DNA of 64,000 bases from Lysobacter sp. CFH 32150 (GCF_022758295.1 NZ_JALDWJ010000001.1:558001-622000), one strand, 5' to 3'; positions 34,589 through 45,366 are shown, counted from the stretch's first letter. A program made the numbers and translations. The notes: a model not told the origin generated them from the sequence alone.

Positions 34589-37500
34589 ATGTCCGCCCGT
34601 TTCGCCCACCTGCACCTGCACAGCGAGTATTCGCTGCTCGATTCGACGATCCGCATCGCGGAACTCGTCGGGCGATGCGTTGCGCTGGGCCAGCCGGCCG
34701 TGGCGATCACCGACCAGAACAACCTGTTCGCGCTGGTGAAGTTCTACAAGGCCGCCGAGGCCGCCGGCATCAAGCCGATCGCCGGCGCCGACGTGCTGCT
34801 CGCCGACGGCAACGAGTCGCCGACGCGGCTGACCCTGCTGTGTCGCGACCGCGATGGCTATCTCTCACTGTCGCGATTGCTGACCCGCGCCTGGATGGAA
34901 GGCCATCGACACGACGGCGTTGTGCTGCGTCCGGAGTGGCTACGCGAATCGAACAACGGCCTGTTCGTGCTGGCCGGTCGCAACAGCGAAGCCGGACGCC
35001 TCGCTGCATCGGGCAAGCACGATCTCGCCGAACAATGGCTGGCGGACTGGCAGCGCCACACCGGCGAACGCCTGCACCTCGAACTCACCCGCACCGGCCG
35101 CGACGGCGAAGATGCGTTCAACGCCTTCGCATTGCATGCCTCGACGCAGCGTGGCATCCCGGTCGTGGCGAGCAACGATGCGCGCTTCCTCGACAAGGAC
35201 GGCTTCGAAGCGCATGAGGCACGCGTCTGCATCGCCAGCGGTCGTGTGCTCGACGATCCCAAGCGGCCGCGCGAATACAGCGCAGAGCAGTACGTGAAGT
35301 CGTCCGAAGAGATGGCCACGCTGTTCGCGGATGCGCCGGACGCGATCGACAACGCGATCGCACTGGCGACGCGCTGCAACCTCGAACTCTCCCTCGGCAC
35401 CTACTACCTGCCGGCGTTCCCGGTGCCGGACGAACACACCCTTGACAGCTGGATCCGCAGCGAAGCGCGCGACGGTTTGCGCAAACGGCTCGAGAAACAG
35501 CCGCTCGCGACGGGCCACGATCTTGCGAGTTACGAAGCGCGGCTCGAAACCGAGCTGGACGTCATCATCACGATGGGGTTCCCGGGCTACTTCCTGATCG
35601 TCGCCGACTTCATCAACTGGGCGAAGGACCACGACATCCCCGTAGGGCCAGGACGCGGTTCCGGTGCTGGTTCGCTGGTCGCCTGGGCGCTGGGCATCAC
35701 CGACCTCGATCCGATCCCCTACGACTTGCTGTTCGAGCGCTTCCTCAACCCGGAACGCGTGTCGATGCCCGACTTCGACATCGACTTCTGCATGGATCGC
35801 CGCGACGAAGTCATCGACTACGTCGCCGCGAAGTACGGTCGCGATCGCGTCAGCCAGATCATCACCTACGGCACGATGGCGGCGAAGGCGGTGGTGCGCG
35901 ATGCCGGCCGCGTGCTCGGCCACCCCTATGGTTTCGTCGACGGCATCGCCAAGCTCATTCCGCTGACGCTGGGCGTCTCGCTGGACGATGCGCTGGGCGA
36001 ATCCGATGCGGCGAAGAAGAACCCGGAGCTCGCCTCCGCCGAACTGATCCAGCGTTACCAGTCCGAAGAAGACGTACGCGACCTGTTGACGCTCGCCCGC
36101 GAACTCGAAGACCTCACCCGCAACGCCGGCAAACACGCGGGCGGCGTGGTGATCGCGCCTTCGCCGCTGAGCGACTTCTGCCCGCTGTTCGCCGAACACG
36201 ATGCGCATGGCCTCGGCCGCAATCCGGTCACACAGTTCGACAAGGACGACGTCGAAGCGATTGGCCTGGTGAAGTTCGACTTCCTCGGCCTGCGCACGCT
36301 GACGATCATCGACTGGGCGGTAAAGGCGATCAACGTGCGCCGGAGCGCGAAGGGCGGCACTCCTGATGAGAGCCGTCCGCTCGATATCACAGCATTGCCA
36401 TTGGACGATGCGAAGACCTACGAACTGTTCGCACGTGGCGATTCTGTCGCGGTGTTCCAGTTCGAATCGCGCGGCATGCGCGAACTGCTCAAGCGCGCCA
36501 GACCTGACACCTTCGAAGACATCATCGCGCTCGCAGCGTTGTTCCGCCCCGGCCCGCTCGGCTCGGGGATGGATCGCGAGTGGGTCGACCGCAAGCACGG
36601 CAACACCGTGGTCAGTTACCCGCATCCCTCGCTGGAACCCGTGCTCTCGCCGACCTACGGCGTGATCGTGTACCAGGAACAGGTGATGCAGATCGCGCAG
36701 GTGCTGGCCGGCTATTCGCTAGGCGGCGCCGACCTCCTGCGTCGCGCGATGGGCAAGAAGAAGCCCGAGGAGATGGCGAAGGAGCGCGTCAAGTTCGAGT
36801 CTGGCGCCGAAGAGCGTGGCGTCAACGCGCGCGTCGCCTCGCAGATCTTCGATTTGATGGAAAAGTTCGCCGAGTACGGCTTCAACAAGTCGCACTCCGC
36901 CGCGTACGCACTCGTCGCCTACCAGACCGCGTGGCTGAAGGTGCACTACCCGGCCGAGTTCATGGCCGCGGTGCTGTCGAGCGACATGGACAACACCGAC
37001 AAGGTGGTCGGCTTCCTCGACGAGGCGCGTGCGCTCGGCCTCACCGTGCTGCCGCCCGACGTCAACGCATCGAACTACATGTTCGAGGCGATCGATTCAC
37101 CTGGGTCCGATTCGCAAGCGAATCGGAGCGCGCAAACCATCCGCTACGGCCTCGGCGCGGTGAAAGGCGTCGGCCGCGGCGCGTGCGAAGCCATCGCCGA
37201 CGAACGCACGCACGGCGCCTTCGCCGACCTGCTCGAATTCTGCAAACGCGTCGATTCGTCCAAGCTCAATCGCCGTGCCCTCGAAGCGCTCGTCAATGCC
37301 GGCGCGCTGGATGCACTGGGCAAGAATCGCCCGTCGCTGCTGCTGCAGTTGCCGGAAGTACTGAAAGCGACGGAGCAGCTCGCACGCGAACGCGATGCCG
37401 GACAGGTGTCGCTGTTCGGCGGCCCCGCTGCCGCACCGGAACTGCGCATCGAACTGCCGGAAAGCGACGACTGGCCCCTGCTGCAGAAACTGCAGGGCGA

Positions 37501-38155
37501 ACGCGAAACCCTCGGACACTACCTCAGCGGCCACCCGCTCGATCCCTACCGCGACGAACTGCGTGCGCTCATCGGGCACGACCTCGGCGATCTCGACCGG
37601 TTATGGAGCGAACGTCCGGAAGACGAGCGCCGTGGCTGGCGTCAGGAGGCGACGGTCATCATCGCCGGCCAGGTCATCGGCATGCGCAAGCGCGGCGATT
37701 CGCAGGCGTTCGTGCAACTCGAAGACGGACGCGGCCGTATCGAATGCGCGTTCTTCGCCGAGAGTTACTACGAATTCGCACCACTGCTGACACGCGACCG
37801 CATCCTCGTCATCGAAGGCGGGCTGCGCGAGGACGAATTCAGCGGCGGTTTCTCGCTACGCGCGCGCCGCTGCTGGGACTACACGCAGTTGTGCAGCCAG
37901 CACGCGCAACGACTGTCCGTGAAGCTCGACCTGCGCCAGCGCGACGCGCTGAGCCAGTTCGAACGCGCCCTGCATGGTTACACCCCCGGCAGCACGCCGC
38001 TGCTGCTGGAAGCGATCACCGCGGACGCCGTTGGCCGGCTCAGCATCAACGGCGGCCAGGGCATACGCGTCGATGCCGCATTGCCCGGGCTGCTACGCAG
38101 CCTGCCGGGCGTGCGCACCGTCAAGCTCCAGCTACAGAAGCCCTGGGCGAACTGA
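34589..38155 (+). CDS. dnaE: DNA polymerase III subunit alpha
   Basis: Replicative polymerase of 1188 aa, close to E. coli DnaE. The N-terminal PHP domain starts ARFAHLHLHSEYSLLDSTIR. The polymerase core has PGRGSGAGSLVAWALGITDL and the catalytic aspartates in MPDFDIDFCMDRRDEVIDYV (about residue 392-410). The tandem helix-hairpin-helix and OB-fold region (EATVIIAGQVIGMRKRGDSQ) follows near 1020, with a beta-clamp-type motif QVSLFGG near 945. The ATG at 34589 has GGGAAGG upstream; an in-frame codon at 34523 is rejected. Confidence 0.98.
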   Translation: MSARFAHLHLHSEYSLLDSTIRIAELVGRCVALGQPAVAITDQNNLFALVKFYKAAEAAGIKPIAGADVLLADGNESPTRLTLLCRDRDGYLSLSRLLTRAWMEGHRHDGVVLRPEWLRESNNGLFVLAGRNSEAGRLAASGKHDLAEQWLADWQRHTGERLHLELTRTGRDGEDAFNAFALHASTQRGIPVVASNDARFLDKDGFEAHEARVCIASGRVLDDPKRPREYSAEQYVKSSEEMATLFADAPDAIDNAIALATRCNLELSLGTYYLPAFPVPDEHTLDSWIRSEARDGLRKRLEKQPLATGHDLASYEARLETELDVIITMGFPGYFLIVADFINWAKDHDIPVGPGRGSGAGSLVAWALGITDLDPIPYDLLFERFLNPERVSMPDFDIDFCMDRRDEVIDYVAAKYGRDRVSQIITYGTMAAKAVVRDAGRVLGHPYGFVDGIAKLIPLTLGVSLDDALGESDAAKKNPELASAELIQRYQSEEDVRDLLTLARELEDLTRNAGKHAGGVVIAPSPLSDFCPLFAEHDAHGLGRNPVTQFDKDDVEAIGLVKFDFLGLRTLTIIDWAVKAINVRRSAKGGTPDESRPLDITALPLDDAKTYELFARGDSVAVFQFESRGMRELLKRARPDTFEDIIALAALFRPGPLGSGMDREWVDRKHGNTVVSYPHPSLEPVLSPTYGVIVYQEQVMQIAQVLAGYSLGGADLLRRAMGKKKPEEMAKERVKFESGAEERGVNARVASQIFDLMEKFAEYGFNKSHSAAYALVAYQTAWLKVHYPAEFMAAVLSSDMDNTDKVVGFLDEARALGLTVLPPDVNASNYMFEAIDSPGSDSQANRSAQTIRYGLGAVKGVGRGACEAIADERTHGAFADLLEFCKRVDSSKLNRRALEALVNAGALDALGKNRPSLLLQLPEVLKATEQLARERDAGQVSLFGGPAAAPELRIELPESDDWPLLQKLQGERETLGHYLSGHPLDPYRDELRALIGHDLGDLDRLWSERPEDERRGWRQEATVIIAGQVIGMRKRGDSQAFVQLEDGRGRIECAFFAESYYEFAPLLTRDRILVIEGGLREDEFSGGFSLRARRCWDYTQLCSQHAQRLSVKLDLRQRDALSQFERALHGYTPGSTPLLLEAITADAVGRLSINGGQGIRVDAALPGLLRSLPGVRTVKLQLQKPWAN

Positions 38156-38223
38156 CCGGACCCATCGGTATGGTCCCGCGGCCTGGGCTAGACTGTCGGC
38201 CTTTCCGTGCCTGACGCCTGTCG

Positions 38224-39189
38224 ATGAATCCGAACTACCTCGATTTCGAGCAGCCCATCGCCGATCTGGAAGCCAAGATCCAGGAACTGCGCCACGCCAG
38301 CCACGGCCCGGCGGTCAACATCGATGCCGAGGTGCATGCGCTGCAGGACAAGCTGCGCCAGCGCACCGCACATATCTTCCGCGACCTGACCCCGTGGCAG
38401 GTGTCGCAGCTCGCGCGCCATCCCGCACGGCCGTACACGATGGATTACCTGCGCGTGATTTGCGACGAGTTCCAGGAACTCGCCGGTGACCGCGCCTTCG
38501 CCAACGACCAGGCCATCGTTGGCGGTCTCGCCCGCATCGACGGCCGCAGCGTGGTGGTGATCGGCCACGAGAAGGGCCGCGACACCAAGGCCAAGATCCG
38601 CCGCAACTTCGGCATGCCCAAACCCGAGGGTTACCGCAAGGCGCTGCGCCTGATGAAGCTGGCCGAACGCTTCAAGTTGCCGCTGCTGACCTTCATCGAT
38701 ACCGCCGGCGCCTGGCCGGGCATCGACGCCGAGGAACGCGGCCAGTCCGAAGCGATCGCGCGCAACCTGCTGGAAATGTCCGAACTGAAGACCCCGATCA
38801 TCTGCACCGTGATCGGCGAAGGCGGCTCCGGCGGCGCCCTCGCCATCGGCGTCGGCGACCGCACGCTGATGCTCGAATACAGCACTTATTCCGTGATCAC
38901 CCCGGAAGGCTGCGCCTCGATCCTGTGGAAGACTGCAGAGAAAGCCAAGGACGCCGCCGAACAGCTGGGTCTTACGGCGAAGCGCCTGCTCGAACTCGGC
39001 CTGATCGACAAGATCGTGCGCGAACCGATCGGCGGCGCGCACCGCAACCCGAAACAGATGGCGACGCGGTTGAAGGCCGTGTTGCTCAACGAACTGGATG
39101 CGCTGGAGCAGATTCCGACACCGGAATTGCTGGAACGCCGCTATCGACGATTGCGCGGATATGGCGCCTACGAAGCGGTGAATGCGTAG
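38224..39189 (+). CDS. accA: Acetyl-CoA carboxylase, carboxyltransferase subunit alpha
   Basis: Alpha subunit of the transferase that moves CO2 from biotin to acetyl-CoA, committing carbon to fatty acids; 321 aa. It starts [20 protein letters not shown]. The conserved core includes [60 protein letters not shown] and [14 protein letters not shown]. dnaE-accA adjacency is conserved in gammaproteobacteria. A TAGACT -10-like box lies in the 68-bp gap before it. Confidence 0.98.
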   Translation: MNPNYLDFEQPIADLEAKIQELRHASHGPAVNIDAEVHALQDKLRQRTAHIFRDLTPWQVSQLARHPARPYTMDYLRVICDEFQELAGDRAFANDQAIVGGLARIDGRSVVVIGHEKGRDTKAKIRRNFGMPKPEGYRKALRLMKLAERFKLPLLTFIDTAGAWPGIDAEERGQSEAIARNLLEMSELKTPIICTVIGEGGSGGALAIGVGDRTLMLEYSTYSVITPEGCASILWKTAEKAKDAAEQLGLTAKRLLELGLIDKIVREPIGGAHRNPKQMATRLKAVLLNELDALEQIPTPELLERRYRRLRGYGAYEAVNA

Positions 39190-39234
39190 AGCTTCTGGAA
39201 TCGCCCGACACCGGGCTACATGGGGAGCGTAACG

Positions 39235-39513
39235 ATGATTGTGAAACGAGTAGGCATGTTGTCGCTGGCGAAGATCATGGCTGTTATCTATGCAGGCGTT
39301 GGCGTGCTTGCAGGTATCCTCGTCGCGCTGGTTTCCTCGATGGGCAGCGCGATCCAGCAAGAGTCCGGATTCGGCATGGGATTCGGCTTTGGCGCGATCA
39401 TCCTGTTCCCGATCCTCTACGGCGTGCTGGGATTCATTGGCGGAATCATCTCCGCATGGTTGTACAACCTTGCAGCAGGTTTCATGGGCGGAGTTGAATT
39501 AGATCTGCAGTGA
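39235..39513 (+). CDS. Small membrane protein, DUF3566-like
   Basis: Protein of 92 aa with two transmembrane segments: IMAVIYAGVGVLAGILVALV and GAIILFPILYGVLGFIGGII, followed by SAWLYNLAAGFMGGVELDLQ. The pattern of an N-terminal VKRVGMLSLAKIMAV and the YN-AAG-GG end resembles DUF3566 proteins. Function unknown. The ATG at 39235 follows GGGGAG. It sits alone between accA and tilS with its own likely terminator. Confidence 0.75.
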   Translation: MIVKRVGMLSLAKIMAVIYAGVGVLAGILVALVSSMGSAIQQESGFGMGFGFGAIILFPILYGVLGFIGGIISAWLYNLAAGFMGGVELDLQ

Positions 39514-39519
39514 TCGACC

Positions 39520-39558
39520 AGCCCGGCATGCGCCGCAAACAGGCCATGCCGGGCTTTC
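39520..39558 (+). terminator. Terminator-like hairpin after the DUF3566-like gene
   Basis: AGCCCGGCATG (39520-39530) pairs perfectly with CATGCCGGGCT (39545-39555), followed by TTCC. The loop is 14 nt and the T run is short, so it may be a weak terminator. Confidence 0.6.
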
Positions 39559-39628
39559 CGCCGTGACTCACTCGATCTGAAACCACCTCTATCGTGCGCC
39601 CAGCGCACGCTGCGGCTAGCATGCCGGG

Positions 39629-40924
39629 ATGGCCGCACTCGCCTCGAACCACGTTGATCTGACACCGCCGACAGGCGGAGGGGTCCTTGTCGGATTGAGT
39701 GGCGGCCTCGATTCAATCGCGTTGCTGCATGTGCTCGCCGCCTCACACGAGATTCGCGCACGCGGCTTGCGCGCAATACACGTCCACCATGGCCTGCACC
39801 GTGACGCCGATGCCTGGACCATGCATTGCCAGCGGGTTTGCGATGAGCTCGCCGTGCCTCTGGCCATCGTTCGCATCGAAGTCGAACGCGATTCCGGCGA
39901 AGGCCTCGAAGCTGCGGCGCGCAAGGTCCGACATGCGGCGTTCGAGGCCGAGTTGCGCGAGGAAGAAGTGCTGGCGTTGGCCCACCATCGCGACGACCAG
40001 GCTGAGACCTTCCTGCTCCGCGCCTTGCGCGCATCCGGCCCGGATGGCCTCGGCGCGATGCGGGCGTGGCGACGGTTCGGCCGTGGCTGGCTGTGGCGGC
40101 CATTACTCGGCGTGCCACGGTCGGAGTTGCTGGCTTACGCCCAACAGCACGCATTGCACTGGATCGACGACCCCAGCAATGCCGACACCGATCTCGATCG
40201 CAACTTCCTGCGCCACCGCGTAATGCCGCTGCTGCGCGAACGCTGGCCGGGGGCCGAGGCGGCGTTCGCGCAAAGCGCGACGTTGTCGGCGGAGACGAGC
40301 GAGTTGCTGGCCGAGGGCGATGCGCTCGCACTCGCTTCCGCGCGTACGCTCGATGCACATACGCTCGCGCGCGACACCTTGCGTGCGCTGCCGCCAGCGC
40401 GGCGCGGCCGCGTGCTGCGGCTATGGATCGCCACGCTCGGCCTGCCTCCACTGCCAGCGGAGGGCGTTGCCCGGATCGAAGCCGAGCTGCTCGATGCACG
40501 CGTCGATGCCGAACCCGAATTCGCCTGGCACGGCGCGACGGTCCGCCTCTGGCGCGACCTGCTGCACGCCGGCAGGCAGCGCCGACCCTTACCGTCCGAC
40601 TGGGATGCCGCATGGGATGGCGCGACGCCGCTGCGTTTGCCCACCGGCGATACGCTAGCTCTGCAAGGCGCGGCGGGTTTCGACGCGCCGCTGCGCGTGC
40701 ACGCGCGCCAGGGTGGCGAGCGCATCACCCTGCCCAGACGCGCGCATTCACACGCACTCAAGCACGTACTGCAGGATTTCGGCGTGCCGCCCTGGGTCCG
40801 CGAGCGGTTGCCGCTCCTTTCGAACGCGGCGGGCGCCGTCATGGCTGCCGGCGACCTGGTCTATTCCGCGGAATTCGATACCTGGCTCCACGCGCACGGT
40901 GCGCGGCTGGCCTGGTCGGATTGA
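39629..40924 (+). CDS. tilS: tRNA(Ile)-lysidine synthetase
   Basis: Adds lysine to C34 of the tRNA-Ile CAU anticodon so that it reads AUA; essential. 431 aa. The ATP pyrophosphatase P-loop is [16 protein letters not shown], followed by [31 protein letters not shown] and [20 protein letters not shown]. The C-terminal substrate-binding domains end with [11 protein letters not shown]. Length and domain order match E. coli TilS (432 aa). Confidence 0.96.
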   Translation: MAALASNHVDLTPPTGGGVLVGLSGGLDSIALLHVLAASHEIRARGLRAIHVHHGLHRDADAWTMHCQRVCDELAVPLAIVRIEVERDSGEGLEAAARKVRHAAFEAELREEEVLALAHHRDDQAETFLLRALRASGPDGLGAMRAWRRFGRGWLWRPLLGVPRSELLAYAQQHALHWIDDPSNADTDLDRNFLRHRVMPLLRERWPGAEAAFAQSATLSAETSELLAEGDALALASARTLDAHTLARDTLRALPPARRGRVLRLWIATLGLPPLPAEGVARIEAELLDARVDAEPEFAWHGATVRLWRDLLHAGRQRRPLPSDWDAAWDGATPLRLPTGDTLALQGAAGFDAPLRVHARQGGERITLPRRAHSHALKHVLQDFGVPPWVRERLPLLSNAAGAVMAAGDLVYSAEFDTWLHAHGARLAWSD

Positions 40925-40955
40925 CCACGCCCGAACCGCCCCGCACACTTCGCCC

Positions 40956-41210
40956 ATGGCCCGCAAACCCGTAACCGACGATTCTCCCGTCGCCGATTTC
41001 GAAACCTCGCTCGACCAGCTCGAACAGCTGGTGGAGAAGATGGAACACGGCGAGATGAGCCTGGAGGAATCGCTGGCCGCCTACGAACGCGGCGTCGGCC
41101 TGTACCGGAAGTGCCAGACCGCGCTGGAGCAAGCCGAACTGCGCGTGCGCCTGCTCAGCGATCCGGAAGATCCGTCCACCGCCGAGCCTTTCGCCGCACC
41201 CGATGCCTGA
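40956..41210 (+). CDS. xseB: Exodeoxyribonuclease VII small subunit
   Basis: Small subunit of the single-strand-specific exonuclease VII, 84 aa. [20 protein letters not shown] and [20 protein letters not shown] are the family signature, a helical hairpin. The ATG at 40956 fits the family; a longer in-frame reading begins inside tilS. It overlaps ispA by 8 nt, the common xseB-ispA pairing. Confidence 0.96.
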   Translation: MARKPVTDDSPVADFETSLDQLEQLVEKMEHGEMSLEESLAAYERGVGLYRKCQTALEQAELRVRLLSDPEDPSTAEPFAAPDA

Positions 41211-42084
41211 GTCGTCGTTCGCGGCGTGGCGCGCGCGCGTCGACGCCGCGCTGGAACATGCCCTGCCCGCTGCCAACGCGTCGCCGCAGCGCCTGCACTC
41301 GGCGATGCGACATGCCGCACTCGACGGCGGCAAGCGCATGCGGCCATTGCTGGTATACGCAACCGGTACCGCATTCGGTGCCGATGCAACCACACTCGAC
41401 GCACCCGCCGCAGCGGTCGAGCTGATCCATGCCTATTCGCTGGTCCATGACGACCTGCCGGCGATGGATGACGACAGCCTGCGTCGCGGCAAGCCGACGG
41501 TGCATGTTGCTTTCGACGAAGCCACTGCGATCCTGGCCGGCGACGCCATGCAATCGCTGGCGTTCGAACTGATCGCCGATGCCTCGCTGCCAGCCCAGAC
41601 ACGCGTCGCGATGCTGCGCGAGTTGTCCATCGCCGCCGGCACACGTGGCATGTGTGGGGGACAGGCACTGGATATCGATGCGACCGGCAATGCCAATGCA
41701 ATCGGCGCCGACGAACTGCAACGCCTGCATGCCCTCAAGACCGGCGCACTGTTGCGCGCATCGGTGCGGCTTGGCTCGATCGCGGCTGGAGTCGACGCAG
41801 AAACGATGCAACGCCTCGACATCTTTGCCGACGCACTGGGCCTCGCTTTCCAGATCCGCGACGACCTGCTCGATGTCGAAGGCGACAGCACCACCCTCGG
41901 CAAAACCGCGGGCAAGGACGCGGCGCAGGCCAAGGCCACGTTCCCTGCGCTGATCGGGCTGGACGCCTCGCGTGCGCGCCTGCAGGAACTCGCCACGACG
42001 ATGCATGGCGTGTTGACGCCGTTCGGCGGACGTGCCGCGGCGCTCGCTGCGCTGGCACGCATGGCGGTCGAACGCAAGCATTGA
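41203..42084 (+). CDS. ispA: Farnesyl diphosphate synthase (polyprenyl synthetase)
   Basis: trans-Prenyltransferase of 293 aa producing FPP for UppS, quinones and others. The first aspartate-rich motif is [20 protein letters not shown] (about 83-102) and the second is [13 protein letters not shown] (about 222-234); the substrate-binding basic site is GGKRMRPLL. The usual downstream partner dxs is absent; a CHASE2 gene follows instead. Confidence 0.95.
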   Translation: MPESSFAAWRARVDAALEHALPAANASPQRLHSAMRHAALDGGKRMRPLLVYATGTAFGADATTLDAPAAAVELIHAYSLVHDDLPAMDDDSLRRGKPTVHVAFDEATAILAGDAMQSLAFELIADASLPAQTRVAMLRELSIAAGTRGMCGGQALDIDATGNANAIGADELQRLHALKTGALLRASVRLGSIAAGVDAETMQRLDIFADALGLAFQIRDDLLDVEGDSTTLGKTAGKDAAQAKATFPALIGLDASRARLQELATTMHGVLTPFGGRAAALAALARMAVERKH

Positions 42085-42176
42085 GCTTCGGGGCAGCTTG
42101 ACACTGCCGTCGCGGCGGGCCGATGCTCGGCGGCGCAGCGATGGAATGCGATTCCATCTTCGCGCAGGGGAACCGG

Positions 42177-43997
42177 ATGCCGGGACGATTGCTGCAAAGG
42201 TGGCTGTCGCGATTTGAAGCGGCGCTGGCCCGACTGGGCCATGCCTTCGTCAATCGCTGGGGTGCACTCGAACGCCTTTATCGCCGGCCCTATGCGCGGA
42301 TTGCGTTGCGCCTGCGCTTCGCCTTCTATCCCTTGCTGGCGCTCGGCGCCTTGGGTTGGTTGGCCTGGGATTGGCAGCACGACCGCCAACTGGCGTCTGC
42401 AGAAGACGCGATCTTCGATCAGGTGATCAGCTGGCGGCTGTGGGAGCCCCGGCCTTCAGGACAGGTCGTATTGGTCGAGATCGATGAATGTTCGCTCGAA
42501 TACTTCCGTGCGCGTGGCGAAGGTGGCTGGCCATGGAGCCGACAACGCCATGCCGACCTGCTCGACCGGCTTGATCGCGCCGGAGTCCGCGCGGTCGGTT
42601 ACGACGTGCTCTTTGCCGATCCTTCGCCGTTGGATCCGACTGCCGATGCCACCCTCGAAGCGATGGCCGAAGGCGGCGATGGACGCTTCGTATTCGCGGC
42701 TTCGCGCCTGCATGCCGATTACGACGACGGCGCATCGCTGCACGCCTCCGCCGCGCCGTCCAGCTTTCCGCTGACGGCCTCGCCGCAACAGGATCCACCT
42801 GTCGCGCTGTTGCTGCCCTACGGCGTAGCAATGCGACGCAACGCGGCGCTGGTCAACGTCACCCGCAATGCAGACGGTGTCCTGCGCGATGTGCCTTTGC
42901 GCGAACGCGCTGGCGACTGGGCGCTGGCGTCGTTGCCGCTGCGGCTCGCGGCTGGACCAGAGCCGCGGGCCCTCTCTGCGTTCCCGGATTCGGTGCGGAT
43001 CAACTGGCGCACGCGCGCTGGTTTGCCACGGATGAGCGCCGCCGATCTGCTTGCCAATGGCGAAGCCCGCTGCGGCGAAGCTGGCGCGCCGCTGCCGGAG
43101 CTGCGCGGCCGCACAGTCCTCGTCGGCTACACCGCAGCCGGCCTCAACGACGCCAAGCCAACCCCTGTCACCTCGGCGATGGCCGGTACCGAGGTACTGG
43201 CCGAAGCGACCGAAGCCTTGCTCGCCGACAACGCGATCTGGATGCCACCGCCCGTGGTCAAGTATCTGTTGGCCGCACTGCTGGTACTGCTGACGGCATT
43301 CGCGTTCTACCGCGGCGAGCCTGCGAGCGAAATCGATCAGATCTTCGTCGCCACGAACCTGCTGCTGTTGCTGCTTGCATACATCGGACTGACCGCGTTC
43401 GGCCTGTTCTTCGACATCTTCGCTGCGATCGGTTTCGTCAGCCTGAGTTTCGGACTGTGCCGGCTGTACTCCGGTGTCCAGCGTGGACGCACGATCGGCA
43501 ACGGGGATTTCCGCGCCGAATTCGATCCAGCGCAGGATCGCTGGCTGGCGCTCGCCCGGCTGCGCTTCGCTCCCGATGCAGGCCTCGACCCGGAGGCGCT
43601 TGAACGGCGCCTGCGCGAATACCGGCGCCGCCTGCGCCGCTATCTGCACGGAGGTACGAATGCGGTCGCCATCGAAGGCGTCGTCGAGCGCAAGAGTTGG
43701 CTGTGGGAATCGCTGGAAGACCTGACCGTGCTGGTCTGGACCGCGCCCGATCACGACAGCGTGACCGCGATCGCCGAACGCGAGCTCGATGCCTTGCATG
43801 CACATTTGGCGGGGCACGACGAGGTCCTTCCCGATGATGGCAGCGTGCGCGTGGCGTATGCGACGAGCCATGCCGCAGATGCCGAATCCGCTTCCACGAC
43901 CCGTGCGCGCGTGCGGGCCACCCTTGGCGACTTGATCCGCAGCGCCGAAGAACGGCCGCTTTCCGCGCGAAATCCGTTTCCTGTTACAGGCGCTTGA
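42177..43997 (+). CDS. CHASE2-domain membrane protein without a recognisable output domain
   Basis: Protein of about 606 aa. One N-terminal transmembrane helix (about 49-66) leads into an extracytoplasmic CHASE2 sensor domain containing ASAEDAIFDQVISWR, VVLVEIDECSLE, GWPWSRQRHADLLDRLDRAG and VLVGYTAAGLNDAKPTPV. Three closely spaced helices (about residues 360-450) follow, which is the standard CHASE2 topology. The last 155 or so residues have no guanylate cyclase, kinase or GGDEF motif that I can see. The ATG at 42177 has AGGGG upstream; an ATG at 42123 is also in frame. Only 21 bp precede the M48 gene, suggesting a working pair. Confidence 0.82.
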   Translation: MPGRLLQRWLSRFEAALARLGHAFVNRWGALERLYRRPYARIALRLRFAFYPLLALGALGWLAWDWQHDRQLASAEDAIFDQVISWRLWEPRPSGQVVLVEIDECSLEYFRARGEGGWPWSRQRHADLLDRLDRAGVRAVGYDVLFADPSPLDPTADATLEAMAEGGDGRFVFAASRLHADYDDGASLHASAAPSSFPLTASPQQDPPVALLLPYGVAMRRNAALVNVTRNADGVLRDVPLRERAGDWALASLPLRLAAGPEPRALSAFPDSVRINWRTRAGLPRMSAADLLANGEARCGEAGAPLPELRGRTVLVGYTAAGLNDAKPTPVTSAMAGTEVLAEATEALLADNAIWMPPPVVKYLLAALLVLLTAFAFYRGEPASEIDQIFVATNLLLLLLAYIGLTAFGLFFDIFAAIGFVSLSFGLCRLYSGVQRGRTIGNGDFRAEFDPAQDRWLALARLRFAPDAGLDPEALERRLREYRRRLRRYLHGGTNAVAIEGVVERKSWLWESLEDLTVLVWTAPDHDSVTAIAERELDALHAHLAGHDEVLPDDGSVRVAYATSHAADAESASTTRARVRATLGDLIRSAEERPLSARNPFPVTGA

Positions 43998-44018
43998 GCC
44001 TTTGCGGGGGGAAATCCG

Positions 44019-45332
44019 ATGCGCGTGATCGTCTTGCTGCTGCTGGGCGCCGCCGCCGCGACGATGGCGGGCAACGCGGGCCTGTCCGCAGTTGTGCAGA
44101 AGCCCTCGGTCGAAGTGCACAGCCAGCCCGATTTCGCCGCGCCGACGGTCGTGACGCTCAACCGCAACGCTCCAGTGCAGATCGCGGCGCAACAGGGGCT
44201 CTGGTACAAGCTGGCGCTGCCTGGCGGTGGTGTCGGCTACGTCCGCGTCAACGACGTGCGCGTCGCGCATTCCACTGCCGCGGCGTCGGGTGACACTGCG
44301 CGCGTGCTGTTCACCGGCAAGGCCGGCAAGGGTCGCATCACTGAAACCGCCGGCGTACGCGGCATCGACGAAAGCGACCTGCGCAGCGCGGCGTTCGATG
44401 CCGGGCAACTGGCGAAGATGGAAATGTACCGGGCCACGCCGAAAGCCGCCGCGGCACAGGCACGTATCAACGGCTGGCTGGCCACCGGCGTCGCCTTCGC
44501 CGGCGAAGGGCGGCCTTCAACTGTCCAGGTCAAACAGGCCGATGCCCAGCGCACGTCTTCAGCTGGACGCGGCATCCTGCGCTCGCTCGGGCGCGGCGCG
44601 TTGGCCTCGGTGCTCGGGGTCTCGGAAAAGGCGATTCCAAAGGCCGAACAGGAGCTGGCCGAAGAGGAGCTGGCGCTGGGACCGGAGATCGCCGGACGCG
44701 TACTCGGCGCACGACCGCTGTGGAACGACGATGCCGCGCAACGCCGCATCAACCTGATCGGGCGCTGGATGGCCTCGCAGACCACGCGGCCGGAACTGCC
44801 GTGGACGTTCGGCGTGGTCGACACGCCCGAGATCAATGCCTTCGCCGCGCCCGGCGGTTACGTGCTGGTCACGCGCGGGCTATACGAACTGGTCGACAGC
44901 GACGCCGAACTCGCCGGCGTGCTGGGTCACGAGATCAACCACATCGTGCAGCGCGATCACTATGCAGTGATCCGCAAGCAGGGATTGGCCGCTGCTGGCG
45001 GGGATGTGGCGATGGGACAGGTGAACGCCGGCAGCAGCATCGGCGGCAGTCTCGCTAAAAGTTACGTCAGCAAGCACGGCGCCGCGATCATGCTGACCGG
45101 ACTGGATCGCAATGCGGAATACCGCTCCGACGAAGCCGCGCAGATCTACCTCGCGCGCTCCGGCATGAACCCGTTGGCGCTGTACTCGATCCTGCAGAAG
45201 ATGGCAGCGCTGGGTGGCGCGACTTCTGGCCTGGCCCAGTTGTACAAGACGCACCCGCCGCTGGACGAACGACTGGACCGGATCGACAGCCGCGGCCATG
45301 GCGGGTTGGAGCCCTACACCCTGCGTGATTGA
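44019..45332 (+). CDS. SH3-domain M48 family metalloprotease
   Basis: Protein of 437 aa with an N-terminal signal peptide (VIVLLLLGAAAATMAGNAG), a bacterial SH3 domain (VEVHSQPDFAAPTVVTLNRN to GVGYVRVNDV, about 30-85), a linker, and a peptidase M48 domain. The zinc motif is HEINH at about 304-308, with INAFAAPGGYVLVTRGLY before it and the third-ligand region EYRSDEAAQIY after. It is probably periplasmic. The ATG at 44019 follows GGGGGGAAA. Linked to the CHASE2 gene by position. Confidence 0.88.
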   Translation: MRVIVLLLLGAAAATMAGNAGLSAVVQKPSVEVHSQPDFAAPTVVTLNRNAPVQIAAQQGLWYKLALPGGGVGYVRVNDVRVAHSTAAASGDTARVLFTGKAGKGRITETAGVRGIDESDLRSAAFDAGQLAKMEMYRATPKAAAAQARINGWLATGVAFAGEGRPSTVQVKQADAQRTSSAGRGILRSLGRGALASVLGVSEKAIPKAEQELAEEELALGPEIAGRVLGARPLWNDDAAQRRINLIGRWMASQTTRPELPWTFGVVDTPEINAFAAPGGYVLVTRGLYELVDSDAELAGVLGHEINHIVQRDHYAVIRKQGLAAAGGDVAMGQVNAGSSIGGSLAKSYVSKHGAAIMLTGLDRNAEYRSDEAAQIYLARSGMNPLALYSILQKMAALGGATSGLAQLYKTHPPLDERLDRIDSRGHGGLEPYTLRD

Positions 45333-45340
45333 ACGATGCA

Positions 45341-45366
45341 GCGGGCGGCCTTCGCTGGCCGCCCGC
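45341..45366. terminator. Bidirectional hairpin between converging genes
   Basis: GCGGGCGGCC-TTCGCT-GGCCGCCCGC is a perfect 10-bp stem between the M48 gene and the converging DUF4870 gene. No T run follows, so it is a terminator by position and strength only. Confidence 0.6.
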
